Positions 1 through 5,238 of a stretch of 5,343 nucleotides of DNA are shown here, piece by piece. The DNA is from Planctomycetota bacterium (lineage in GTDB: Bacteria; Planctomycetota; Phycisphaerae; WQYP01). Location: the NCBI GenBank assembly GCA_021828925.1, contig JAJZCT010000272.1:1-5343 (forward strand), in the 5' to 3' direction. Position numbers and translations under genes: made by a program. The notes beneath the pieces were generated by a model. It did no database searches and was not told where the DNA came from. It worked only from the letters and a program-made list of their open reading frames with translations. Every line of letters begins with the position of its first letter. Position 1 is the first letter of the stretch.

Positions 1-458
1 TATTCGATTTCCGCCGGGCCATCATGGTTGCCGCAGGTCCAGATCACCTCCATTTTATCCGAGAGGTGGCGGATCATGGAAAGTACTTTCCAGTGCGTTT
101 TCTTTAACCGCCGAAAGTCAATGGAATCAAACACATCGCCATTGATAATCAAGCGGCGCGTGGCGATGCGGCCTTCCAGAATATTTTCCAGAAATCGAAT
201 AACCAGCTTGGCCTGGCAGTTGTCACAGCCCAGATGAATATCCGAGATAATCACCGCGTCCAGCGGCTGGGGTGCCGAATGGCCATCGGCGGGCGGCAAG
301 GATGAACTGCCGTGGCCGCACAAGGTGTCATCCGCATTCCACCGGTTGCTTACCGTTGGCGCGCTATGGGCCGGGAACCCCATGGTGACATTTGCACTGG
401 AAGTTGCCAGCGTGTTGACGGGATGCGAAGCGATACTGATTGGCTTAAATATTTCCAT
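1..458 (-). CDS. Metallophosphoesterase, LpxH-like (partial, N-terminal 152 residues)
   Basis: Calcineurin-like phosphoesterase that runs off the window edge. Three metal-binding motifs are visible in order: SDIH at residues 72-75 (D-x-H), GDVFD at 107-111 and GNHD at 143-146. The stretch VIISDIHLG with a following LIINGDVFDS resembles UDP-2,3-diacylglucosamine hydrolase-type enzymes (LpxH/LpxI-like role in lipid A synthesis), but many phosphoesterases share this pattern, so the substrate is not fixed. The start is ATG at 458, which is four codons after an in-frame TAA (468-470); no better ATG lies upstream and no clear Shine-Dalgarno is seen. An unusual Ser/Pro-rich extension of about 65 residues precedes the catalytic domain, so a later start is possible, for example Met26. 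The gene is probably a chromosomal neighbour and not part of the Rhs toxin region. Confidence in the family is high; confidence in the substrate is low. Confidence 0.85.
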   Translation of the reverse strand, partial: MEIFKPISIASHPVNTLATSSANVTMGFPAHSAPTVSNRWNADDTLCGHGSSSLPPADGHSAPQPLDAVIISDIHLGCDNCQAKLVIRFLENILEGRIATRRLIINGDVFDSIDFRRLKKTHWKVLSMIRHLSDKMEVIWTCGNHDGPAEIE

Positions 459-860
459 GGCCCAATATTAGGTTATTAATATGTGGAAATCGGTTGCTTC
501 GCGCTAAGAAAGCGGTAGCACGCCCTGGCCGATAATCACACGCATTGCCATAACGAATCGCAAACCGCACCGCCCACTTCGTGCCGTTACGCCGAAAAAC
601 GTTTTAATTCACAAGGAGCAAGCCGAGGCGGGTGGAGGATTCCCATTTCGCCGGGACAGGTGCCGGATCTATTGATCAATATTGAATATACTGCCACATA
701 CTGCAATTACTGATTCTCGCTCAAACGCCACCTGGATAACGATACGGGGACGCACCTAGCATCATGTGTCGGTATCCGTAACTGCTTACCGCTCCGCGTA
801 TGCCAATACTAAATGCGTCCCCGTTTCAGTCCCCCAGCGGAGCGCTAAACAGTTACCCGT
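459..860. other. Non-coding stretch with a REP-like element
   Basis: About 400 bases separate the metallophosphoesterase start from the end of the exported-protein gene. I looked on the minus strand for a continuation of either gene and found no convincing coding sequence. The only structured part is the inverted-repeat element at 734-844. The promoter of the metallophosphoesterase should lie here, just above 458, but I could not assign convincing -35 and -10 boxes. Confidence 0.6.
734..844. repeat. REP-like inverted-repeat element, copy 1
   Basis: A perfect 11-bp inverted repeat, ACGGGGACGCA at 744-754 and TGCGTCCCCGT at 814-824, encloses 59 bases. A second inverted repeat, CGCTCCGC at 790-797 and GCGGAGCG at 837-844, is interleaved with it. 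The right end, ACTAAATGCGTCCCCGTTT (808-826), matches 17 of 19 bases at 3666-3684, and both copies carry GGATAAC at their left edge. Short palindromic elements ending in GGGGACGCA are typical of sequences mobilised by RAYT transposases, and a RAYT remnant lies in this same window at 1875-2024. The mobility assignment is inference. Confidence 0.6.
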
Positions 861-1847
861 TCACCTCCCTGGCCGGGTTACGTGCGCTCTAGCCGCATCC
901 GGTGCGGAAGTCCATTTGAGAAACCGATCGCGAAGGGTAAAAAAGCTCCGGGACGGTGGCGGCGGCTTCTGTTTCTGGTTTGCGAATAGCCTGAATTCAC
1001 GAAATATCTCCGTCGGTTTGCATTGCAGCCAAGGCAGCGCCATTCGCGATTGCAATCCAGTTATTCTGTGTATGATCGGGCCGCTCCGCCCTAAACCGGG
1101 TCCAATATGTGAAATCCACCCCGTCCCCACTACGCTGTTGCCCCGTCTCATAGTTAGGGTCAACTGCTTCAATGGAAAATTAACACCGCCGCTAAGGTTA
1201 AAAGTTGCCACCACATTGTCCTCCGCATGAATCTCTGGATTTGGCCACCACAGAGACAGCTTCGGAGCCACCGAGGAAAGGAATTTCACCTCGTGTGCCA
1301 TGTTTAGCTTATTCCTAACGAACCCAAATATTCGGAGGGAGATTGGATAACGCGGCTTACCGTCTTGGACACCAAACCAGTAGGTAGTTCCACCGGGAAT
1401 ATTCAATGTCTTGTCATCCATATTTGTCAACAGCCCCGCACAATATATTGACGCATCTTTCGCGATCAAAACGGAAGAAGGAGTAGCTGGGGTCACCATG
1501 GCCACAATAGAATGCGAACCGTTGGATGTGCTGTAAAAGCACGGGCCGTCTGTAAAATAAAGGACCGCCGCGTATGCCAGGCGATTTCGGACAACACGAA
1601 TTTCAGTGAAAGACTCATCGGATTTATTTGAGGGCTGTGGACCAGATAAGCCAAATGTGAAATGAAAACATGGAAGAGCCGACTTTGGTGATAAATCTAA
1701 TCGGGGGTGATGGCCGTTGAGCAATACCATTAATTTACCAAAATTGCTATTTGCGGAGCTATCAAACTGCGACGCCGCTGCTGCATATGGTGGCGTTACC
1801 GCTGTAATCATCAATAGTCCTGCCAAGAATGATTGAGCCTTATTCAT
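861..1847 (-). CDS. Exported protein of unknown function
   Basis: A 328-residue open frame with a clear Sec signal peptide: MNK, then a hydrophobic core (FLAGLLMITAV), then an Ala-rich end giving a likely cleavage site near residues 24-26. The mature protein should be periplasmic, outer-membrane associated or secreted. A GAGG Shine-Dalgarno sits about 4 bases above the ATG at 1847. I do not recognise a family. The middle is rich in beta-type alternation and carries several cysteines (residues about 60, 102 and 136). The last 70 or so residues look unlike the rest, being Pro- and Arg-rich (KQKPPPPSR), whereas the -1 frame over 997-1179 gives a more natural acidic and aromatic peptide ending at TGA 997-999. 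The true C-terminus may therefore lie in that frame. The gene follows the membrane immunity gene and the RAYT remnant, and nothing in it shows whether it belongs to the Rhs system. Confidence 0.6.
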   Translation of the reverse strand: MNKAQSFLAGLLMITAVTPPYAAAASQFDSSANSNFGKLMVLLNGHHPRLDLSPKSALPCFHFTFGLSGPQPSNKSDESFTEIRVVRNRLAYAAVLYFTDGPCFYSTSNGSHSIVAMVTPATPSSVLIAKDASIYCAGLLTNMDDKTLNIPGGTTYWFGVQDGKPRYPISLRIFGFVRNKLNMAHEVKFLSSVAPKLSLWWPNPEIHAEDNVVATFNLSGGVNFPLKQLTLTMRRGNSVVGTGWISHIGPGLGRSGPIIHRITGLQSRMALPWLQCKPTEIFREFRLFANQKQKPPPPSRSFFTLRDRFLKWTSAPDAARAHVTRPGR

Positions 1848-1874
1848 AAAAACCTCGGTCTTTAGATTCCTTTT

Positions 1875-2024
1875 TCACGGTCGCCGAAGGTGGATGCATC
1901 CATTTTTTTGCCGTTCGAGCGTGTCATATCTGGGATCATTGCGAATCAACGCAATCCGCAGGCCGGAACGGTTCGGCACATGGTAGACGTAGCCTCCCAG
2001 AATACCTCCGGGTTCTCGAGCCAT
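1875..2024 (-). pseudogene. RAYT (REP-associated tyrosine) transposase, N-terminal remnant
   Basis: A 49-residue reading frame starting MAREPGGILGGYVYHVPNR. This closely follows the N-terminus of RAYT transposases (Y1_Tnp/IS200-like, TnpA-REP), which open with MAR/MPR, a GG, then YHV and an NR about ten residues further on. The following RNDPRYDTLERQ resembles the FxxDxDYxxFER stretch of full-length members. The stop at 1875-1877 comes before the HUH motif and the catalytic tyrosine, so the protein cannot be an active transposase; family members are usually well over 100 residues long. It starts 38 bases below the immunity gene and ends 27 bases above the exported-protein gene. The same frame stays open above the ATG to about 2240, but that part overlaps the immunity gene and is a shadow. 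REP-like repeats in the window fit this assignment. Recognition is from remembered family consensus. Confidence 0.55.
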
Positions 2025-2062
2025 GCCCTTCAAGTTAACCAATCGACTCCGTCCTGCCGGAG

Positions 2063-2497
2063 CTAGGGCCGGCCACGATGCGCTCCACCTTTTTGCACCC
2101 TCCGGATACGGAGGTACGCACCCAATGCTAGCGGGACGCACATCGGTGCAGTAATTATTGCACCGCAAAGCATATCGCTGTACGCTCGGCCAGAAGCGGA
2201 ACGCACAAATACCATCCACCAACCCGTAAAAATCAGGCACGTAAAATATGCAAGTGGCAAAAATGCCAGGTAAGCGACAACTCGCAACCTCGGGATATTA
2301 TGGCCAAAAAGCATGTAACCGGTGACAACCCACCATAGGAATATATTCACTCCATCCGTGAACCGTAGCTGCATATGATGGCTATGCATGCCCATAATAA
2401 CGGACCAAGCCCCAAGAACACAAAACAGGACAGCCCATGCCTGGCAAATAGCCAACATCCAATTCTCCGACACATCGGAAGGTTTTGCGCTGAACAT
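2063..2497 (-). CDS. Predicted four-helix membrane immunity protein for the colicin M-like Rhs tip
   Basis: A 144-residue integral inner-membrane protein. Hydrophobic segments lie at about 14-36, 48-66, 70-98 and 107-130, with a basic tail (RIRRVQKGGAHRGR) that should face the cytoplasm. The start is ATG 2497, because it sits 5 nt after the toxin stop (2503-2505) and has a GGAG Shine-Dalgarno (2506-2509) 8 bases upstream, inside the end of the toxin gene. An open frame reaches higher, but that would overlap the toxin deeply. The tight toxin-then-small-membrane-protein order is the standard arrangement of an Rhs C-terminal toxin and its cognate immunity gene. A membrane immunity protein suits a toxin acting in the periplasm or on the membrane. 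I recognise no family, and the immunity role is inferred from position and topology. Confidence 0.7.
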   Translation of the reverse strand: MFSAKPSDVSENWMLAICQAWAVLFCVLGAWSVIMGMHSHHMQLRFTDGVNIFLWWVVTGYMLFGHNIPRLRVVAYLAFLPLAYFTCLIFTGWWMVFVRSASGRAYSDMLCGAIITAPMCVPLALGAYLRIRRVQKGGAHRGRP

Positions 2498-2502
2498 CGT
2501 GT

Positions 2503-3519
2503 TTACTCCGCGCGGTTGAAGGACTCGGTCCAACTCCAAGATGAATTGAACGGAGTGCCTGTCGTATTGATGATATCGCCCGCCCAATAGATCGGCCACG
2601 GCCTATGCATGGCCGTTCCCCATTGGTACCGATCGTAACCGTGGAAGTCAATATTTCCCGAATATGTTACACGCCCGGTGCGACCCTTATTAACGGTGAT
2701 GCTCGCGGTGATATTTAGGTGTATCTCGCCAAATCCAGCCCACCTGTACCCGAGAATTGTGTAAGTAAAATGGAGATCACGATTTGTGACAACCGTGGTC
2801 TTCCCGCTTGACAATCTTCTCGCTGCGGCCTTGATTTTGCGTTTCAGTTGTCGCTTGAACTGTTTGACTTCCGCTTCCAACGCGGGCGATCGCTTCACAT
2901 TATCAATGAACGGCGGGCCTGTAATGATGACCGGAGCACCGCTGCCTTGGTACCAGTGGCTAAGCATATCGAATGGATTCGCACCCGGCCAACAATCGGG
3001 TGTATTGGACGGAGGTAACTTATATGCTCCCGTAATTGGTGATCCTGCCAATTGTTGCAAAATACTGGCCCCCCACGGATCCACATTCCCCACCGGGTTG
3101 CTCAACACAAATTGATACGTGTTGGCACCGTTGATGTTGAGCGGGAGCGAGCGATGCTCGCCACAGTTATGCTCCGCATCAGCCCCGTGAAATCCCGTGC
3201 CGACACCTCGGCTGAGCGCCGCAGCGCCGGGATATCCCGCCGGGTCCTGGTTGATCTCCCGATGTGCCACTCCTGTTGACAATCGGGATTTCAGCTCCTG
3301 CCTCAACACACTTTCAAGGGACGGTGAATAATTTCTTTTCCGGGCGTAGTGTCGCGAGAAGTCAGAACCTGGAAAATAGGAGTCAGAACAATAAGGAACG
3401 CTGCGCGGATTGCTCTGGTTCTTGGGCGGGAAGGTCATGGCACCCTCGGCCGCGCCGCGGCCAAACCGCGCCTGCGGCTCTTCGGCAATTTCGTCCAACT
3501 CTTCGTTCAACGCCGCCAT
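2503..3519 (-). CDS. Orphan Rhs tip: Rhs core fragment fused to a colicin M-like toxin domain
   Basis: A 338-residue displaced Rhs C-terminus lacking the large YD-repeat shell. Residues 1-32 are an acidic leader; about 45-68 match the Rhs core (SRHYARKRNYSPS); 69-128 are a foreign insert; 129-150 restore the core with NINGANTYQFV and end NPVGNVDPWG, the usual junction before a variable toxin. In the tip, HWYQGSGAP (about 188-196) resembles colicin M HYLWGNGAE, and TYSG followed by YDRYQW and MHR (about 285-306) resembles its TYNG, YDDKYDF and THR. Colicin M hydrolyses lipid II in the periplasm. Tyr298, His305 and Arg306 line up with catalytic Tyr, His and Arg, but Gln replaces the essential Asp229, so activity is uncertain. 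The start ATG 3519 is chosen for its AGGAA Shine-Dalgarno and upstream promoter; the frame is open to 3591. A membrane immunity gene follows after 5 nt. The Rhs part is certain and the toxin class is moderate. Confidence 0.75.
   Translation of the reverse strand: MAALNEELDEIAEEPQARFGRGAAEGAMTFPPKNQSNPRSVPYCSDSYFPGSDFSRHYARKRNYSPSLESVLRQELKSRLSTGVAHREINQDPAGYPGAAALSRGVGTGFHGADAEHNCGEHRSLPLNINGANTYQFVLSNPVGNVDPWGASILQQLAGSPITGAYKLPPSNTPDCWPGANPFDMLSHWYQGSGAPVIITGPPFIDNVKRSPALEAEVKQFKRQLKRKIKAAARRLSSGKTTVVTNRDLHFTYTILGYRWAGFGEIHLNITASITVNKGRTGRVTYSGNIDFHGYDRYQWGTAMHRPWPIYWAGDIINTTGTPFNSSWSWTESFNRAE
3077..3135 (-). repeat. Rhs core repeat A1 (pairs with 5144-5202)
   Basis: This 59-base block encodes NGANTYQFVLSNPVGNVDP and matches 5144-5202 with three mismatches. 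It is the end of the conserved Rhs core just before the variable toxin and would serve as a recombination arm for swapping tips. Confidence 0.9.
3136..3318 (-). repeat. Palindrome-rich segment replacing part of the Rhs core
   Basis: These 183 bases sit between two core blocks that in the other cassette are only 36 bases apart (5203-5238). The net gain is 147 bases, exactly 49 codons, so the frame is kept. The segment removes the conserved core residues GRSISQDPLQY. It contains a hairpin, GCGAGC-GAT-GCTCGC (3147-3161), and a 12-bp palindrome, CGGGATATCCCG (3228-3239). A weak echo of the lost motif, REINQDPAGY, is encoded inside it, so part may derive from a diverged Rhs core. It is otherwise unrecognised and could be a palindromic mobile element or a recombination joint. 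Confidence 0.55.
3319..3423 (-). repeat. Rhs core repeat A2 (pairs with 5239-5343)
   Basis: This 105-base block matches 5239-5343 with only three mismatches. It encodes the core stretch from about KNQSNPRSVPY to RKRNYSPS. The second copy is cut by the window end, so the repeat may be longer. Near-identity of DNA across two cassettes points to recent duplication or gene conversion of the Rhs core. Confidence 0.9.
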
Positions 3520-3524
3520 TGTAA

Positions 3525-3529
3525 TTTCC
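3525..3529 (-). promoter_or_regulatory. Shine-Dalgarno deciding the orphan tip start
   Basis: On the minus strand AGGAA lies here, about 5 bases before the ATG at 3519, with a clean AT-rich spacer. It favours ATG 3519 over the in-frame ATG at 3591, which has no comparable site. Confidence 0.5.
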
Positions 3530-3550
3530 TGCTGGCTGTCAACCCGATTG

Positions 3551-3579
3551 ATTATAACCGACCAACCGCGCGATGCCAG
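3551..3579 (-). promoter_or_regulatory. Putative sigma70-type promoter of the orphan Rhs tip
   Basis: On the minus strand a perfect -10 hexamer TATAAT (3551-3556) lies 17 bases from a -35-like CTGGCA (3574-3579, 4 of 6 consensus bases). Transcription would begin near 3544 and give a short leader of about 25 bases carrying the Shine-Dalgarno before ATG 3519. The geometry is good, but the -35 is imperfect and the host sigma factor preference is unknown. Confidence 0.4.
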
Positions 3580-3622
3580 TATGGAGTCCAAGGGAAACTA
3601 CACTCGCCGGACATAGGCTTTT

Positions 3623-3684
3623 GGATAACCGAAACATGCGAGTGTCCCTCACTGCATTTCAGTCAACTACATGCGTCCCTGTTT
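3623..3684. repeat. REP-like element, copy 2
   Basis: It shares with copy 1 the left edge GGATAAC and the right end ACTACATGCGTCCCTGTTT (3666-3684), which matches 17 of 19 bases at 808-826. The interior differs and is shorter (62 bases against 93), and the left inverted arm is degenerate. It lies just above the promoter of the orphan tip. It is probably a RAYT-related remnant. Confidence 0.5.
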
Positions 3685-3694
3685 TGCTTCCCGG

Positions 3695-3750
3695 AAGATA
3701 TGCTATCGGGACCTGTCCCGATATCCGCTGCGAAAGATATGTTATCGGGA
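3695..3750. repeat. Hairpin with flanking direct repeat (TATCGGGA/TCCCGATA)
   Basis: A perfect 8-bp inverted repeat, TATCGGGA at 3704-3711 and TCCCGATA at 3716-3723 around a 4-base CCTG loop, makes a strong hairpin on either strand. The 17-base stretch at 3695-3711 recurs with one mismatch at 3734-3750, bringing a second TATCGGGA. The same CGGGAC-x-TGTCCCGATA hairpin occurs again at 3858-3874 with one difference. No U-run follows, so it looks like a repeat and not a terminator. Confidence 0.6.
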
Positions 3751-3857
3751 TAGACCATGCACGTGAGCCTCGAGCCGTTTGCCGGACTGGAATAAGTGTA
3801 TTCCACAAACGGCGTGGACCCAGTGGTCACCGCGCCGTTGGCGGCCCGATACTGGGA
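3744..3857 (-). pseudogene. Rhs YD-repeat fragment
   Basis: The minus strand encodes QYRAANGAVTTG, then STPFVEYTYSS, then PANGSRLTCMVYP. VEYTY followed by NGSRLT and MVYPD is the pattern of an Rhs/YD repeat (xYxYDxxGRLtxxxYPDG), the unit that builds the toxin-enclosing shell. Only about 38 residues survive. The fragment is bounded on both sides by copies of the TATCGGGA/TCCCGATA palindrome, and reading continues into repeat DNA with no further Rhs similarity. There is no sensible start signal of its own; the frame is open from an ATG at 3953 directly after the upstream gene's TAA. It is best read as a relic of a once longer rhs gene or of another displaced cassette. Confidence 0.55.
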
Positions 3858-3882
3858 CGGGACTTGTCCCGATACATCGGGA
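3858..3882. repeat. Overlapping double palindrome
   Basis: CGGGA (3858-3862) pairs with TCCCG (3867-3871), and TCCCGAT (3867-3873) pairs again with ATCGGGA (3876-3882). The middle arm can form either of two hairpins. It belongs to the same repeat family as 3704-3723 and marks the upstream edge of the Rhs fragment. Confidence 0.6.
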
Positions 3883-3953
3883 CTGGAACACTCCGCCTTT
3901 GCACGGCGCACCTGGGCCACTGCAGCACTGCAGCAGCCAAGGCCACAATACAT

Positions 3954-4544
3954 TTATATTCTCACACTACCGCCCATACAGCGCACCGCGTTCGCAATCC
4001 TCACGTTATCATCGCCTAGATCCCAAATCTCAAGGTGCTGCGACCACTCCTCTGCAACTACGCCTGGGGCGGGATCAACTGGACTCGCAACGAAACGGCA
4101 GAGCAAGCCGTCAGGTATTTGCCCCCCGAGGTCAAGCTTCATGGCGGCGTTAAATGATGGTTCCCAGGAAAAGAACAGTTCCCGGCGTTTGCTCACCAAG
4201 TATAGGCCGGGCGGATGACGCGGATCGATCACTTCGGTAAGGATCAACTGAGACTGCACAGGGAGGGGCGCGACGGTGGATGACGAAAGGGTAAAAAGTA
4301 CGGCCGGGACTGCATGCAACCGCTCTTCGTTCGAGGCAGTCGCGAGTTCGCGGAATGCACGCAGAATAGTAATGACCTTCGTTGCTCCCCGGAAATCGCT
4401 CCCAATTTCGGGGAAAAAATAGTCGCCGTCGGCCTGCACGCAGCCTGAAATGTCGATCTCCGATTGCAGTTGTGCGAATGATCTCAGCCACCCGCGCACC
4501 CTATCCTTGATTTGATCGTCTCGTATCATCCAGGTAGTCTCCAT
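3954..4544 (-). CDS. Hypothetical protein, likely immunity protein of the upstream Rhs toxin
   Basis: A 196-residue protein with no signal peptide and no membrane segment, so probably cytoplasmic. It is mixed alpha/beta in appearance: an N-terminal helical, charged part (METTWMIRDDQIKDRVRGWL), a central Ala/Glu helix region near residues 57-76, and a later part rich in Trp and acidic residues (FSWEP, EEWSQHLEIWDLGDDN). I recognise no family. ATG 4544 overlaps the 3' end of the toxin frame (TGA at 4526-4528) by 19 bases, which implies translational coupling; no clear Shine-Dalgarno is seen, and Met6 at 4529 is an alternative start. The position directly after an Rhs toxin C-terminus makes immunity the leading hypothesis. 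A soluble partner suits a toxin acting in the cytoplasm. The TAA is followed at once by repeat and Rhs debris. Confidence 0.65.
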   Translation of the reverse strand: METTWMIRDDQIKDRVRGWLRSFAQLQSEIDISGCVQADGDYFFPEIGSDFRGATKVITILRAFRELATASNEERLHAVPAVLFTLSSSTVAPLPVQSQLILTEVIDPRHPPGLYLVSKRRELFFSWEPSFNAAMKLDLGGQIPDGLLCRFVASPVDPAPGVVAEEWSQHLEIWDLGDDNVRIANAVRCMGGSVRI

Positions 4545-5143
4545 CCATTCTGTCTAAGCCAGTCGGATTCGGCGTTTGTCAATGGTCGGCCTCCATGTTT
4601 CCACGTACCGTCTTGGTTGAGCGCCGATCCGTCACTGAAATGGACGTGCGTTTGCTCGAAGGGACCCTTGCCTTGGTCGACGCGGTCCACACTCTTGGGT
4701 GCCTGTCCGCGCTGCACCTGTTTTTCCATCTGATTTGGGCTGGTTGGTTTCTTCTCTTCTCCTTTGTTTGGATACGCCCTTCTTGCCGGACCTTTGGTTT
4801 TCGCCGCCGGCTCGGACACGTCCCTCTCGGCCTTCTTCGAAAAATCCTGCGCCGTACGCTCGCCAATCTCCTTGTCGTATACGGGGCCTGTGGGTCGTCC
4901 GCCAAGTTCTGGCCGTTCTTGGCCCACGCCAGGTCGCTGTTGGCTTGGGCCAACTGCCGTGAGTCGGCACCTTGTTGCGCAGCCTGAGCAATCGCATTCT
5001 CGGCAGCAGCCACAGCGCTGTTAGCGGCGTTCTCGGCCGCAACCCTGGCCATCTCGTCCGCCACCGCCGGCGACTCTCCTCCTCCAGCGGCCCCCATGTC
5101 AACTCCGTCGTCACCCAACTCTTCTTCCGCATCCAACCCGCTG

Positions 5144-5202
5144 GGATCCACATTCCCCACCGGATTGCTCATCACAAACTGATACGTGTTGGCACCGTTG
5201 AT
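5144..5202 (-). repeat. Rhs core repeat B1 (pairs with 3077-3135)
   Basis: A 59-base block with three mismatches to its partner. In this copy it is joined to the second core block by the short canonical 36-base segment (5203-5238) that encodes the conserved core motif lost in the orphan cassette. Confidence 0.9.
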
Positions 5203-5238
5203 ATATTGGAGAGGGTCTTGCGAAATAGATCTGCCGAT

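Noticed and set aside
766..1230. Plus-strand open frame of 154 codons
   Set aside because: It runs antisense to the signal-peptide protein and across a REP-like element; composition is shadow-like and no start signal is visible.
2025..2240. Upstream extension of the RAYT stub frame
   Set aside because: It overlaps the membrane immunity gene, and the similarity to RAYT proteins begins only at the ATG at 2024.
2498..2599. Longer start for the membrane immunity protein
   Set aside because: It would overlap the toxin gene by about 100 bases, whereas ATG 2497 has a good Shine-Dalgarno and follows the toxin stop.
3704..3723. Hairpin read as a rho-independent terminator
   Set aside because: No T-run follows on either strand, and the hairpin recurs as a repeat family.
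3663..3953. 96-codon minus-strand frame as a real gene
   Set aside because: It mixes repeat DNA with a short Rhs fragment; only the central YD-like part has protein character.
4595..4987. Plus-strand open frames opposite the Rhs linker and toxin
   Set aside because: Antisense shadows of a GC-rich coding region; the minus strand carries recognisable Rhs core and toxin motifs.
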